Shown piece after piece: positions 53,120-61,739 of a stretch of 64,000 bases of DNA. This stretch comes from CAVYPR01 sp052145775 (GTDB taxonomy: Bacteria; Actinomycetota; Acidimicrobiia; Acidimicrobiales; RAAP-2), in the NCBI GenBank assembly GCA_052145775.1, contig JBKQNY010000007.1:1-64000 (forward strand), read 5' to 3'. Made by a program: the position numbers and the translations under genes. Numbering within the stretch: the stretch's first letter is position 1; each line of letters starts with the position of its first letter. The notes under the pieces were generated by a model. It saw only the letters and a list, made by a program, of their open reading frames with translations. It ran no database searches and was not told the DNA's origin.

Positions 53120-54181
53120 GTGACGCACCGGGTGGTCGCCTGGAGCACCGGGAACGTCGGCCGGCACGCGCTGGCCGGGATCGACGCGCACCCCGACCTC
53201 GAGCTGGTGGGGCTGTTCGTCTCGAACCCCGACAAGGTGGGGAAGGACGCCGGCGAGCTGGCCGGCCTGGGCCGCAGGCTGGGGGTGGCCGCCACCGATG
53301 ACGCCGCCGCGCTCCTCGCCCGACAACCCGACTGCATCGTCCACTCGGCCATGGCCGACAACCGGCTGACCGAGGCCCTGGACGACCTGGCCGGGTTCCT
53401 GCGCGCCGGGGTCAACGTGGTCTCCAGCGGACCGGTCTTCCTGCAGTACCCGGCCGAGGGCGATCCGATGGCCGAGCCGGTGCTGCGGGCGGCGGCCGAG
53501 GGCGGCGCCTCCATCTTCGTGAACGGGGTCGACCCGGGGTTCGCCAACGACACCCTCCCCCTGGTGCTGACCGGGGTGTGCGAGCGGATCGACGAGGTGC
53601 GCTGCATGGAGGTGCTCAACTACGCCACCTACAACCAGCCGATGGTGCTCTTCGACATCATGGGCTTCGCCGGCCCCATGGACGAGCTGCCCATGCTCCT
53701 CCAGCCCGGGGTCCTCACCCTCGCCAGGGGCAGCGTGGTCCGACAGCTGGCGGCGGGGCTCGGGATCGAGCTCGAAGGGATCGAGGAGTGGCACGAGCGA
53801 GTGCCGGCCCCGTCCGACCTCGAGGTCGACGCCGGGCCGGTGCCCGCGGGCACCGTGGCCGGGCTGCACTTCGAGGTGCGCGGGATGCGCGGCGGCCGCC
53901 CGGTCCTCGTGCTCGAGCACGTCACCCGCCTCGACGACGACCTGGCCCCGGAGTGGCCCCAGCCCACGGGGCAGGGCTGCTACCGGGTGGTGGTCTCGGG
54001 CGAGCCGAACTTCACCCTCGACCTCCACGGCCTGGCCTCCGACGGGGACCACAACACCGCCAACCTGAAGGCCACCGCCATGCGGCTCGTGACCGCCGTC
54101 CCCGCCGTGGTGGCCGCCGAGCCGGGGCTGGTCACCGCCCTCGACCTCCCGCTCATCACCGGGCGCGGCCTGGTCCGCTGA
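53120..54181 (+). CDS. Dihydrodipicolinate reductase-like NAD(P)-dependent dehydrogenase
   Basis: 353 aa. HRVVAWSTGNVGRHALAGIDAHPDLELVGLFVSNPDKVGKDAGELAG is the Rossmann start of the DapB/2,4-diaminopentanoate dehydrogenase-like group; SGPVFLQYP and VNGVDPGFANDTLPLVL follow in the catalytic domain. In actinobacteria such genes often sit in lipid or steroid catabolic loci with no known reaction. AGGAGG precedes the GTG at 53120. Confidence 0.85.
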   Translation: MTHRVVAWSTGNVGRHALAGIDAHPDLELVGLFVSNPDKVGKDAGELAGLGRRLGVAATDDAAALLARQPDCIVHSAMADNRLTEALDDLAGFLRAGVNVVSSGPVFLQYPAEGDPMAEPVLRAAAEGGASIFVNGVDPGFANDTLPLVLTGVCERIDEVRCMEVLNYATYNQPMVLFDIMGFAGPMDELPMLLQPGVLTLARGSVVRQLAAGLGIELEGIEEWHERVPAPSDLEVDAGPVPAGTVAGLHFEVRGMRGGRPVLVLEHVTRLDDDLAPEWPQPTGQGCYRVVVSGEPNFTLDLHGLASDGDHNTANLKATAMRLVTAVPAVVAAEPGLVTALDLPLITGRGLVR

Positions 54182-54197
54182 GCCGACGACGGGCTGG

Positions 54198-55277
54198 CTA
54201 GCGCGCCCGGCGCAGTCGCACGGCGGCGTCGGCCGCCGCCACGAGCGGCGTCAGGTCGCCGGTGTCGAGGTGGACCCGCAGCGCCGCCTCGGCCAGCTTG
54301 ATGGCGTGCTCGTCGCCGCTGTCGACGACCGCCGCGGCGAGTTGGGTGGCGTCGGGCGGCGCCTCCTCGGGCTGGTGCTCGCCGGGCCGGGCGCGCACCG
54401 TGGCGTACGCGGTGTGCAGTGCGGCCACCGCCTGCCAGCTGTAGGCGAAGGCCACCGGCCGGTCGCCGGGGTGGAGCACCGGGAGCAGCAGGTCGAGCGC
54501 CATGGGCGCGGTCACGGCGTGGACCAGGGCGATCTCGTGGCCGCCTCCGGCGTTGGCCACGTAGGCCGCCGCACCCTGCGCGGCCAGGGCGGTCAGGGCC
54601 GCGTGGAGGTCGCGCGGCGCCGCCAGTGAGGCCACCCCCTGCTCGAACGGCGCGGCCACCATGTCGAGGTGCACGACCCGCTCGGTGATGAACCGCTCCT
54701 CGGGGGCCTCCTCGGGCAACGTCGGCAGCCGGGCGACCGCCGCGGCCACCCCGTCCCGGCCCACCAGGAGCGGGGGTCCGGGGAGCTCCCGGTAGGTGGC
54801 CGCCCAGTAGGCCAACCCCTCGGCCATCTCGTGGCGGCGGAGCGGTCCCGCCTCGGCGCCGCCCGGGGCGGCGGCCCCCTCGGATGTCAGCAGCGAGCGC
54901 AGGGCGTGGGCCGTGCGGATGAGGCCGTGGGTCGCCGCGCCGACGGTGCCCGGGGCCAGGCGGGGCACCCACTCGGCCACCACCGACCCGGCCGGCCTCT
55001 CGTCCAGCTCCCGGTCGAAGAGGGCCAGCCAGTCGGCCCAGCGATCGGGCCGGCCGAGCGCCTCCTCGAGCTCGTCGGCCCCCGGGACGCGCCCGGGACC
55101 CGGTGCGGGCTCGAGGTGGCGGCGGTAGGCGGTGACGTACCGGGCGACGTCATGGCCGCGGCCGAGCCGCACCAGGGCCTCGGCGGCCATGGGGCCGTGG
55201 TTGGAGAAGCCGGCGCCGTACTCGGGGGCGAAGCCCGCCAGCGCCGTCAACGCCTCGTCGAGCATGCCGTCGTCCAC
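54198..55277 (-). CDS. Questin oxidase-family protein (DUF4243)
   Basis: 359 aa. FAPEYGAGFSNHGPMAAEALVRLGRGHDVARYVTAYRRHLEP, WVPRLAPGTVGAATHGLIRTAHALRSL, EMAEGLAYWAATYRE and the His-rich end GGHEIALVHAVTAPMALDLLLPVL match the questin oxidase/AflY family, which in fungi performs Baeyer-Villiger ring opening of anthraquinones. Bacterial members are uncharacterised. The GTG at 55277 gives the expected start. It is the second gene on the minus strand after the acyl-CoA ligase gene, 39 bases apart. Confidence 0.82.
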   Translation of the reverse strand: MDDGMLDEALTALAGFAPEYGAGFSNHGPMAAEALVRLGRGHDVARYVTAYRRHLEPAPGPGRVPGADELEEALGRPDRWADWLALFDRELDERPAGSVVAEWVPRLAPGTVGAATHGLIRTAHALRSLLTSEGAAAPGGAEAGPLRRHEMAEGLAYWAATYRELPGPPLLVGRDGVAAAVARLPTLPEEAPEERFITERVVHLDMVAAPFEQGVASLAAPRDLHAALTALAAQGAAAYVANAGGGHEIALVHAVTAPMALDLLLPVLHPGDRPVAFAYSWQAVAALHTAYATVRARPGEHQPEEAPPDATQLAAAVVDSGDEHAIKLAEAALRVHLDTGDLTPLVAAADAAVRLRRAR

Positions 55278-55316
55278 CGGCGCAAGTATGGCGGCCAGCG
55301 GCCCCGGTGGCGACCG

Positions 55317-56855
55317 TCAGCGGTCGCGGCCACCGGCCCCCAGCCGCTCGGCGGCGTCGGCGGCCAGCCGCCGGCGGTCCACCTTCCCCAGGGCGGTGAG
55401 CGGGAACTCGTCGACGAAGAAGACGCGGTCGGGCCGCTTGTAGTCGGCCAGCCGTGCGCCGACCCAGCCGGCGAGCTCCGCCGCCCCGACCTCCTCGTCG
55501 GCCACGACGTAGGCGACCCCGATCTCGCCCAGCACCGGGTCGGGGGCGGCCACCACCGCCACCTGGGCCACCCGGGGGTGCTCGGCCAGCTCGCGCTCGA
55601 CCTCCACCGGGTAGACGTTGTAGGCGCCCCGGAGGTAGGAGTCGCCCATCCGGCCCATGAAACGCAGGTTGCCGTCGGTCCCCAGCGCGCCCAGGTCGCC
55701 GACCGTGAGCCATCCCTCGGCGTCGAGCACCTCGGCGGTGGCCTCGGGGTCGCGCCAGTAGCCCCGCATCACCGCCCCCGAGCGGACCTGGACCCTCCCG
55801 ACCTCCCCGGGCGCGACGGCGCGGCCCTCGCCGTCGGCGACGCGCAGCTCGACCGAGGGCTCGGGCCGCCCCAGGGTCTCGGTGACGACGTCGTCGGGGT
55901 CGTCGGGCCGGGTGCCGCAGATGATGGCCGCCTCGGTCGAGGCGTAGCGGTTGACGACCGGGACCCCGAGGGCCTCGCGCATCCGGCGGAGCAGGTCGGG
56001 GGGGACGCGGCTGGCGCCCGAGGCGGCCAACCGGAGGCTCGAGAGGTCGGTTGAACCGAGCGAGGGGTCGCGCAGCACGAGCTCCCACTGGGTGGGGACC
56101 CCCTGGGCCACGGTGACGCGCTCGGAGCCGAGGAGGCGCAGCGCCTCGGCCGCCGTCCAGTGCGGCGGGGTGATGACGGTGGTGATCACGCGGCCGATCT
56201 CGTCGAAGGCCCTGGTCATGGTGCCCACGTGGGCGAAGGGCAGCGGAGAGAGCCGGCGGTCGAAGGGCGCCGAGAGGACGCCCGAGGCCTCGGCCACCGC
56301 GGCCAGGTTGGCCTGGTCGAAGAGGACGCCCTTGGGCCTCCCGGTGGTGCCGCCGGTCCAGCAGATGGCCACCGGCGAGCCCGGGCCGAGGGTGGCGAGC
56401 GGGGGCGGCGCCGAGGCGCTCCACCCCTCGAGCTCCCCCCACCCGACCACCCCACCGGCCGACGGAGGGAGGCGGTCACCGGTTCCGTCCTCCACCACCG
56501 TCACCCTCGGGGTCGACCGCTCGAGGATGTAGGTGGTCTCCGAGGGCCCGAGCCGCAGGTTCACGCCGCTGGTGACGGCACCGAGGCGCATGGCGGCCTG
56601 GTAGCACACCATGTAACGGATCGAGGACGGCAAGAGCAGGCAGACCACGTTGCCGGCCACCACCCCGCGATCGGCCAGGGCGGCGGCCACGCCGTCGGCG
56701 GCGGCGTCCCACTGGGCGAACGTGATGCGCTCGCCCGAGGACTCGACGAAGGCCTCGGCGCCGGGGTGGCGGCGCGCCGTCCCCCCCAGCAGCGTGACCG
56801 CGTCCTGCGGCGGTTCGGCGTGGTCGGGCGCGGCAGGGGCGGGACGGGTCACCAC
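55317..56855 (-). CDS. Acyl-CoA ligase (class I adenylate-forming)
   Basis: 512 aa. AMP-binding motif ICWTGGTTGRPKGVLFD, NRYASTEAAIICGT, WLTVGDLGALGTDGNLRFMGRMGDSYLRGAYNVYP and the late LTALGKVDRR with the catalytic Lys. It should activate a carboxylic acid to its CoA ester; chain type is unknown. A TAGCCT hexamer (56862-56867) ends 6 bases before GTG 56855, so the mRNA is leaderless. Divergent from the LLM gene with only 47 bases between. Confidence 0.92.
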   Translation of the reverse strand: MVTRPAPAAPDHAEPPQDAVTLLGGTARRHPGAEAFVESSGERITFAQWDAAADGVAAALADRGVVAGNVVCLLLPSSIRYMVCYQAAMRLGAVTSGVNLRLGPSETTYILERSTPRVTVVEDGTGDRLPPSAGGVVGWGELEGWSASAPPPLATLGPGSPVAICWTGGTTGRPKGVLFDQANLAAVAEASGVLSAPFDRRLSPLPFAHVGTMTRAFDEIGRVITTVITPPHWTAAEALRLLGSERVTVAQGVPTQWELVLRDPSLGSTDLSSLRLAASGASRVPPDLLRRMREALGVPVVNRYASTEAAIICGTRPDDPDDVVTETLGRPEPSVELRVADGEGRAVAPGEVGRVQVRSGAVMRGYWRDPEATAEVLDAEGWLTVGDLGALGTDGNLRFMGRMGDSYLRGAYNVYPVEVERELAEHPRVAQVAVVAAPDPVLGEIGVAYVVADEEVGAAELAGWVGARLADYKRPDRVFFVDEFPLTALGKVDRRRLAADAAERLGAGGRDR

Positions 56856-56861
56856 GCTCCG

Positions 56862-56867
56862 AGGCTA
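56862..56867 (-). promoter_or_regulatory. -10 element (TAGCCT) of the acyl-CoA ligase gene, leaderless
   Basis: Ends 6 bases before the GTG at 56855 on the minus strand. Confidence 0.5.
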
Positions 56868-56888
56868 CCCAGCTGGCCCGTCCCCCAT

Positions 56889-56894
56889 TAGGGT
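56889..56894 (+). promoter_or_regulatory. -10 element (TAGGGT) of the LLM oxidoreductase gene, leaderless
   Basis: Ends 8 bases before the ATG at 56903; back to back with the opposite -10 at 56862-56867. Confidence 0.45.
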
Positions 56895-56902
56895 CGCCGC
56901 CG

Positions 56903-57778
56903 ATGCTGATCGGCGCCAACCTCGTGCTGGGCGACCGCACGCTGCCGATGGCCACGGTCGCCCCGTTGGTCGAAGACCACGGGCTCGACGCCCTCTTCGT
57001 CGGCGAGCACACCCACATCCCCGTGGCCACCGTGCACCCCGGGCACCCCACAGGCGTGCCCGAGTTCTACAAGCGGTTCCTCGACCCGTTCGTGCAGCTG
57101 GCCGTGGCGGCGGCGGTGACCGAGCGGGTCCGCATCGGCACCGGGGTGGTGCTGGTGGCCGAGCGCAACCCGTTGGAGCTGGCCAAGTCGGTGGCCAGCC
57201 TCGACGTCGTGTCGGGCGGTCGGGTCGAGGTCGGCGTCGGCTACGGCTGGAATCCGCTGGAGATGGCCAACAACGGGGTCGACCCCTCGCGGCGGCGCCA
57301 GGTCTTCCGCGAGAAGCTCGCGGCCGTCCGGAGGCTGTGGACCGAGGAGACGGTGGAGTGCCACGGCCGATGGGTGGACTTCACCGAGAGCTGGTCGTTC
57401 CCCAAGCCGGTCCAGGACCCCCACCCGCCGGTCCTGCTCGGCGCGGCGGCGTCGGACGCCACCTTCGACGACGTGCTGGCCCTGGCCGACGGGTGGTACC
57501 CGCTGGGCTCCGACGACCTGCCCGGCCAGGTGGCCCGCCTGGCGGCTCGCGCCGGTGGGGCGCCGCCCCCGGTGACGGCGGTGGAGATGGAGGGCCAGCG
57601 TCCCGGCACCCCGTGGTACGCCGAGGACGCGGCGCGAGCGGGCGTCCTGGGCGAGCGGGCCCGCCGCTACGCGGCCGGCGGAGTGCACCGGCTGTCGGTC
57701 GGGGTCCCGGCCGACGACGCCGGCCAGCTGGCCCGAAGCCTGGAGTTCCTGGCGCGGCTCGCCGAGATCGTCGCCTGA
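56903..57778 (+). CDS. LLM-class flavin-dependent oxidoreductase (F420-type)
   Basis: 291 aa. LPMATVAPLVEDHGLDALFVGEHTHIP, RIGTGVVLVAERNPLELAKSVASLDVVSGGRVEVGVGYGWNPLEM and PPVLLGAAASDATFDDVLALADGWYPLG are the standard barrel motifs. Members oxidise or reduce with F420 or FMN; several act in steroid and lipid pathways. Ends 6 bases from the stop of the convergent SDR gene. Confidence 0.9.
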   Translation: MLIGANLVLGDRTLPMATVAPLVEDHGLDALFVGEHTHIPVATVHPGHPTGVPEFYKRFLDPFVQLAVAAAVTERVRIGTGVVLVAERNPLELAKSVASLDVVSGGRVEVGVGYGWNPLEMANNGVDPSRRRQVFREKLAAVRRLWTEETVECHGRWVDFTESWSFPKPVQDPHPPVLLGAAASDATFDDVLALADGWYPLGSDDLPGQVARLAARAGGAPPPVTAVEMEGQRPGTPWYAEDAARAGVLGERARRYAAGGVHRLSVGVPADDAGQLARSLEFLARLAEIVA

Positions 57779-57784
57779 GCGGGT

Positions 57785-58564
57785 TCAGGCCCGCTGGCTC
57801 GAGACGCTCACCACCTCGCCGGTCATGTAGCTCGAGTACTCGCTGGCCAAAAAGACGATGACGTTGGCCACCTCCCACGGCTCCGCCGCCCGGCCGAAGG
57901 CCTCCCGGGCGGTGAGCTCGGCGAGCAGCACGTCGGTGGTGACCTTGGCCAGGAAGGGGTGCATGGCCAGGCTGGGGGCGACGGCGTTGACCCGCACCCC
58001 GTGCGGGGCCGCCTCCACCGCCAGGCAGCGGGTGAGGGCCATGACCCCCGCTTTGGCCGCGGCGTAGTGGCTCTGGCCGGCCTGGGCGCGCCACCCGAGC
58101 ACCGAGGCGTTGTTCACGATCACCCCCCGGCCCCGCGGGTAGAGGTGGCGGACGGCGGCGCGGTTGCAGCGGAAGGTGCCGGTGAGCGTCACGTCGAGCA
58201 CCTTGGCCCACTGCTCGTCGGTCATCTCGGCCACCTCGGCCGTGCCTCCCAGCCCGGCGTTGCACACGACCACGTCGAGGTCGCCGTGGCGCTCGACCGC
58301 GGCGGCGAAGAGCGCCTGGACCTGGGACTCGTCGGTGACGTCGCAGGGGACGGCCAGCGGGGCCGGACCCAGAGAGGACAGCTGCTCGGCCGCCTCGGCC
58401 AGCCGCCGCTCGTGGGCGTCGCTCAGGACCACGGTGGCCCCCTCCTCCATGGCGCGCTGGGCGGTGGCGAAGCCGATGCCGGTGCCCGCGGCCGCCGTGA
58501 CCAGCACGGTGCGGCCGGCCAGCAGGCCGTGGCCGGCCGGGGCGGAGGGCGGGGAGGCGGGCAC
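57785..58564 (-). CDS. SDR-family oxidoreductase of the steroid (KstR2-type) group
   Basis: 259 aa. LAGRTVLVTAAAGTGIGFATAQRAMEEGATVVLSDAHERRL, CNAGLGGTAEVAEMTDEQWAKVLDVTLTGTFRCNRAAVRHL, VNNASVLGWRAQAGQSHYAAAKAGVMALTRC and GEVVSVSSQRA. From memory these phrases closely match the SDR next to echA20/ipdABC in mycobacteria. The GTG at 58564 follows a TATGGT hexamer by 9 bases. Divergent from the ipdC-like gene, the same arrangement as in steroid degraders. Confidence 0.88.
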   Translation of the reverse strand: MPASPPSAPAGHGLLAGRTVLVTAAAGTGIGFATAQRAMEEGATVVLSDAHERRLAEAAEQLSSLGPAPLAVPCDVTDESQVQALFAAAVERHGDLDVVVCNAGLGGTAEVAEMTDEQWAKVLDVTLTGTFRCNRAAVRHLYPRGRGVIVNNASVLGWRAQAGQSHYAAAKAGVMALTRCLAVEAAPHGVRVNAVAPSLAMHPFLAKVTTDVLLAELTAREAFGRAAEPWEVANVIVFLASEYSSYMTGEVVSVSSQRA

Positions 58565-58678
58565 GGGAACCAGACCATATCCGTCGACGGCGGCGCTCGG
58601 CCCCTTGCTACCGTGTCGACGGGACGGCGCGACCCGCCCGTCCCGCTGCCCGCCAAAGGCGTGGAGGTGAGCGCCCGC

Positions 58679-59797
58679 GTGACCGAACCCACCAGCCGGC
58701 CCCGGTCGCCCCACCCGGCGCTGCACACCGCGGTCTGCGACCTCTTCGGTGTCGAGTACCCGGTCGTCCAGACCGGCATGGGCTTCGTGGCCGTCCCCGA
58801 GCTGACGGCGGCCACCTCGAACGCCGGTGGCCTCGGCATCCTCACCAGCGGCACGCTGCACTTCGCCGAGCTGGCGGAGGCCGTCACCCGGACCAAGGAG
58901 CTGACCGACCGGCCCTTCGGGGTCAACATGCGCGGCGACGCCCCCGACGCGCTCGAGCGGGCCGACCTCCTCATCGCCGAGAAGGTCCCGGTGGCCTCGT
59001 TCGCCCTGGCCCCCAAGCGCGAGGTCATCGACCGGCTCAAGGGTGCGGGCGTGGTGGTGGTCCCCTCGGTGGGCGCCCGGCGCCACGCCGAGAAGGTGGC
59101 GGCCTGGGGTGTGGACGCCGTGCTGGTGCAGGGCGGTGAGGGTGGGGGCCACACCGGCCAGGTGCCCACCACCATCCTCCTCCCCCAGGTTGTCGACGCC
59201 GTGGACATCCCCGTGGTGGCGGCGGGCGGCTTCTACGACGGCCGGGGGCTGGTGGCCGCCCTCGCCTACGGCGCCTCCGGCGTCGCCATGGGCACGCGGT
59301 TCCTGCTCACCTCCGACAGCCCGGTCCCCGACGCGATCAAGCAGGTGTACCTGGACAAGACGGTCACCGACACCCTGGTGACCACGGCCATCGACGGCGT
59401 CCCCCAGCGGGTGCTGCGCACCGAGCTGGCCGAGGCCCTCGACTCCCAACACGGCCTGGGCCGGCTGCGCCGCTCGCTGCGGCTCTCCCTCGCCTTCCAG
59501 CGCAGCACCGGCACCCCCTGGCGAGACATCGTGAAGGAGGGGCTCAGCATGCGACGGTCCCAGGACCTGAGCTGGGGCCAGGTGCTCATGGCCGCCAACA
59601 CCCCGATGCTGCTCAGCGCCGGACTGGTCGGCGGCGACGTCGACCGGGGCACCCTCGCCTCGGGGCAGGTGACCGGTCTCCTCGACGACCTGCCCAGCTG
59701 CGAGGAGCTGATCCACCGCATCATCGACGAGGCCGACCGGGTGCTCCGCCGGCTCGAGCGCGGCGCCGACCGGCTGGCCGCCGCCGACACCCGCTGA
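58679..59797 (+). CDS. ipdC: IpdC-like NAD(P)H/FMN reductase of steroid ring C/D degradation
   Basis: 372 aa nitronate-monooxygenase-fold flavoprotein. YPVVQTGMGFVAVPELTAATSNAGGLGIL, PFGVNMRGDAPDA, PVASFALAPKREVIDRLK, VLVQGGEGGGHTGQVPTT, GVAMGTRFLLTSDSPVPDAI, LMAANTPMLLSAGLVGGDV and LASGQVTGLLDDLPSCEELI agree with mycobacterial IpdC through most of their length, as I recall it. IpdC forms the double bond in the indanone-type CoA intermediate before EchA20 and IpdAB open the rings. ipdA, ipdB and echA20 are not in this window. A TACCGT hexamer is at 58609-58614. GTG 58679 has GGAGG eleven bases before. Confidence 0.86.
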   Translation: MTEPTSRPRSPHPALHTAVCDLFGVEYPVVQTGMGFVAVPELTAATSNAGGLGILTSGTLHFAELAEAVTRTKELTDRPFGVNMRGDAPDALERADLLIAEKVPVASFALAPKREVIDRLKGAGVVVVPSVGARRHAEKVAAWGVDAVLVQGGEGGGHTGQVPTTILLPQVVDAVDIPVVAAGGFYDGRGLVAALAYGASGVAMGTRFLLTSDSPVPDAIKQVYLDKTVTDTLVTTAIDGVPQRVLRTELAEALDSQHGLGRLRRSLRLSLAFQRSTGTPWRDIVKEGLSMRRSQDLSWGQVLMAANTPMLLSAGLVGGDVDRGTLASGQVTGLLDDLPSCEELIHRIIDEADRVLRRLERGADRLAAADTR

Positions 59798-59873
59798 ACC
59801 CGCGACCGTCGGTGGCCGCGGGACGAGCGGGGGCCTCGGATACGATCGCCGCCGACCTCGGCGAGGAGCACCC

Positions 59874-61106
59874 ATGACCACGGCACCACCCCTCGACGGC
59901 ATCCTCGTGATCGAGGCCTCGGCCCTCGGGCCGGCGGCCATCACCATGCCGCTGGTCGATCTGGGCGCGCGGGTCGTCAAGGTCGAGCCGCCGTCGGGTG
60001 ACTACATCCGCGAGATGACCTGGCCCATCGTCGAGGGTGTCTCCCTCATGCACCTGCACATCAACCGAGGAAAGGAGAGCCTCGTCCTCGACCTGCGCAC
60101 CGAGGCCGGGGTCTCGGTCTTCCGGGAGCTGGCCGCACAGGCCGACGTGGTCGTCGAGGCGATGCGGCCCGGCGGCCTCGCCCGGCGGGGTCTGGGCTAC
60201 GAGGACCTGCGGGCGATCAACCCACGCGTCGTCTTCTGCACCATCTCGGGGTACGGCATGACCGGGCCCTACAAGGACTTCCCGGCCCACGGCATCGCCT
60301 TCGACACCTGGGCCGGCATCGTAAACGTCGCCCATGACGAGGAGGGCTACCCGTACCTGGCCGAGCACGCCTCCATCGGCATCCACGCCGGGCCGCTCTT
60401 CGGGGCCCTCGGCATCCTCGCCGCGGTGATCCGCGCCCGCCAGACCGGCGAGGGGTCGCACCTCGAGATCGCCCAGTCCGACGCGGCGGCGGCCATGGAC
60501 TGGTACCGCTCGGAGACCTGGCTCGCCTACCGCCGGCCCGAGGACGAGGTGACCGGCAACAAGGCCGACGGCTACGAGCGCCGGGCACCGGGCACGGCGG
60601 GGATGAAGGAGGGCGTCCGCTACCAGGTCTACGAGGCCTCCGACGGCCGCTACGTCCTCTTCATGGCGTCCGAGCAGGCGTTCTGGAAGAACTTCTGCGA
60701 GGCGGTGGGCCGGCCGGACCTGTTCGAGCGCTGGCCGGGGTCGACCTTCGCCGACCACGCCCGGGGCAACCGCGAGCTCCAAGCCGAGCTGAAGGCCATC
60801 TTCGCCACCAAGACGGCGGTGGAGTGGCTCGAGCTCGGCGGGCGGGCGAACACCCCCATCGCCCCGGTCAACACGCCGCAGACCGTGGTGGACGACCCCC
60901 AGTTCCAGGCGCGCTTCACGCTCTACCCCAAAGAGGAGCTCGGCGCCGACGAGCTCCCGGGCCCGCTCAAATTCGTGGGCGAGACGCTCCCCCGCCCCAC
61001 CCGCGCCCCGACGGTCGGCCAGCACTCGGCGACGGTGCTGCACGAGGTGCTCGGCTGGGAGGAGCACCGCGTCGCCGAGGCCCGCGAGGCGGGGGCCTTC
61101 GGCTGA
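59874..61106 (+). CDS. CaiB/BaiF family III CoA transferase
   Basis: 410 aa. LDGILVIEASALGPAAITMPLVDLGARVVKVEPPSGDYIREM, NRGKESLVLDLRTEAG, YGMTGPYKDFPAHGIAFDTWAGIV, GPLFGALGILAAVIRARQTGEG. The catalytic Asp is probably in the AQSDAAAAMDW segment. It moves CoA between acids or acyl groups. GAGGAG lies before the ATG and TACGAT at 59841-59846 could be the -10. Being directly after the ipdC-like gene, it may handle a steroid-derived acyl-CoA. Confidence 0.9.
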   Translation: MTTAPPLDGILVIEASALGPAAITMPLVDLGARVVKVEPPSGDYIREMTWPIVEGVSLMHLHINRGKESLVLDLRTEAGVSVFRELAAQADVVVEAMRPGGLARRGLGYEDLRAINPRVVFCTISGYGMTGPYKDFPAHGIAFDTWAGIVNVAHDEEGYPYLAEHASIGIHAGPLFGALGILAAVIRARQTGEGSHLEIAQSDAAAAMDWYRSETWLAYRRPEDEVTGNKADGYERRAPGTAGMKEGVRYQVYEASDGRYVLFMASEQAFWKNFCEAVGRPDLFERWPGSTFADHARGNRELQAELKAIFATKTAVEWLELGGRANTPIAPVNTPQTVVDDPQFQARFTLYPKEELGADELPGPLKFVGETLPRPTRAPTVGQHSATVLHEVLGWEEHRVAEAREAGAFG

Positions 61107-61149
61107 GACGGCGGTGCCGCGTGCGAATGCGGCCCATAGTAGGCCGGCA

Positions 61150-61165
61150 CAAGGTCACGACCTTG
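61150..61165. promoter_or_regulatory. Palindrome upstream of the VOC gene
   Basis: 7-base arms CAAGGTC and GACCTTG around AC. One half, AAGGTCAC, returns at 61242-61249, just upstream of a TAGCGT -10-like hexamer (61259-61264). This looks like an operator plus half site in the 198-base gap before the VOC gene. Confidence 0.45.
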
Positions 61166-61304
61166 CGGGGGGGTGCAGGAGCCGCAACCTGGTGCCGGCA
61201 GCCCGAGATTACCGTGGACGGCCTCCGACGGGGCAGGGCAGAAGGTCACACTCCGGGGTAGCGTCGGCCGGGCCGCGCCGTGCGCGGCGCGAGAGGAGCG
61301 ACCG

Positions 61305-61673
61305 ATGAAGGTGACCCGCATCCTGCACGCGTCGGTCAACGTGGCCGGCTCGCTGTCGGACACCGACCGCTTCTACGCCGAGCTCCTGGGCATGGTGCGG
61401 GCCGAGCGGCCGGAGATCCCCGGTGTCGGCGGCCGTTGGTTCACCGCCGGCGACGGGCAGGTCCACCTCGTCGACGCGCCCATGGCCGGGGAGGGCATCG
61501 ACCCGACCGGCCCGCACTTCTGCCTCGGGGTGGACGACCTCGACGCCGCGGTGGCCGAGCTCGAGGGGCGGGGCATCGCCTACGAGCGGGCCGTCCAGCC
61601 GGGCGACGTGGTCCAGATCTGGATCGTCGACCCCGCCGGCAACACGGTCGAGCTCCAGCAGGACCGGGGCTGA
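61305..61673 (+). CDS. VOC/glyoxalase-superfamily protein
   Basis: 122 aa. RILHASVNVAGSLSDTDRFYAELLGMVRAERPEIPGVGGRWFTAGDGQVHLVD and HFCLGVDDLDAAVAELEGRGIAYERA...IWIVDPAGNTVELQQ are the two beta-alpha-beta modules. His in ILHAS and QVHLV, and Glu in NTVELQQ, are candidate metal ligands. It could be a small lyase, isomerase or epimerase. GAGAGGAG precedes the ATG. Confidence 0.88.
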   Translation: MKVTRILHASVNVAGSLSDTDRFYAELLGMVRAERPEIPGVGGRWFTAGDGQVHLVDAPMAGEGIDPTGPHFCLGVDDLDAAVAELEGRGIAYERAVQPGDVVQIWIVDPAGNTVELQQDRG

Positions 61674-61739
61674 CCGCCGCAGCCGGTTCGTCAGGCGGCG
61701 GCGGCGCTGGCTATCGTCTGGGCGGCGGCCGAGACGACG

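Noticed and set aside
58581..58590. Palindrome CCGTCGACGG between the SDR and ipdC-like genes as a KstR2 site
   Set aside because: It does not fit the CAAGnnCTTG core of KstR2 as I recall it, and 10-base GC palindromes are frequent in such DNA.
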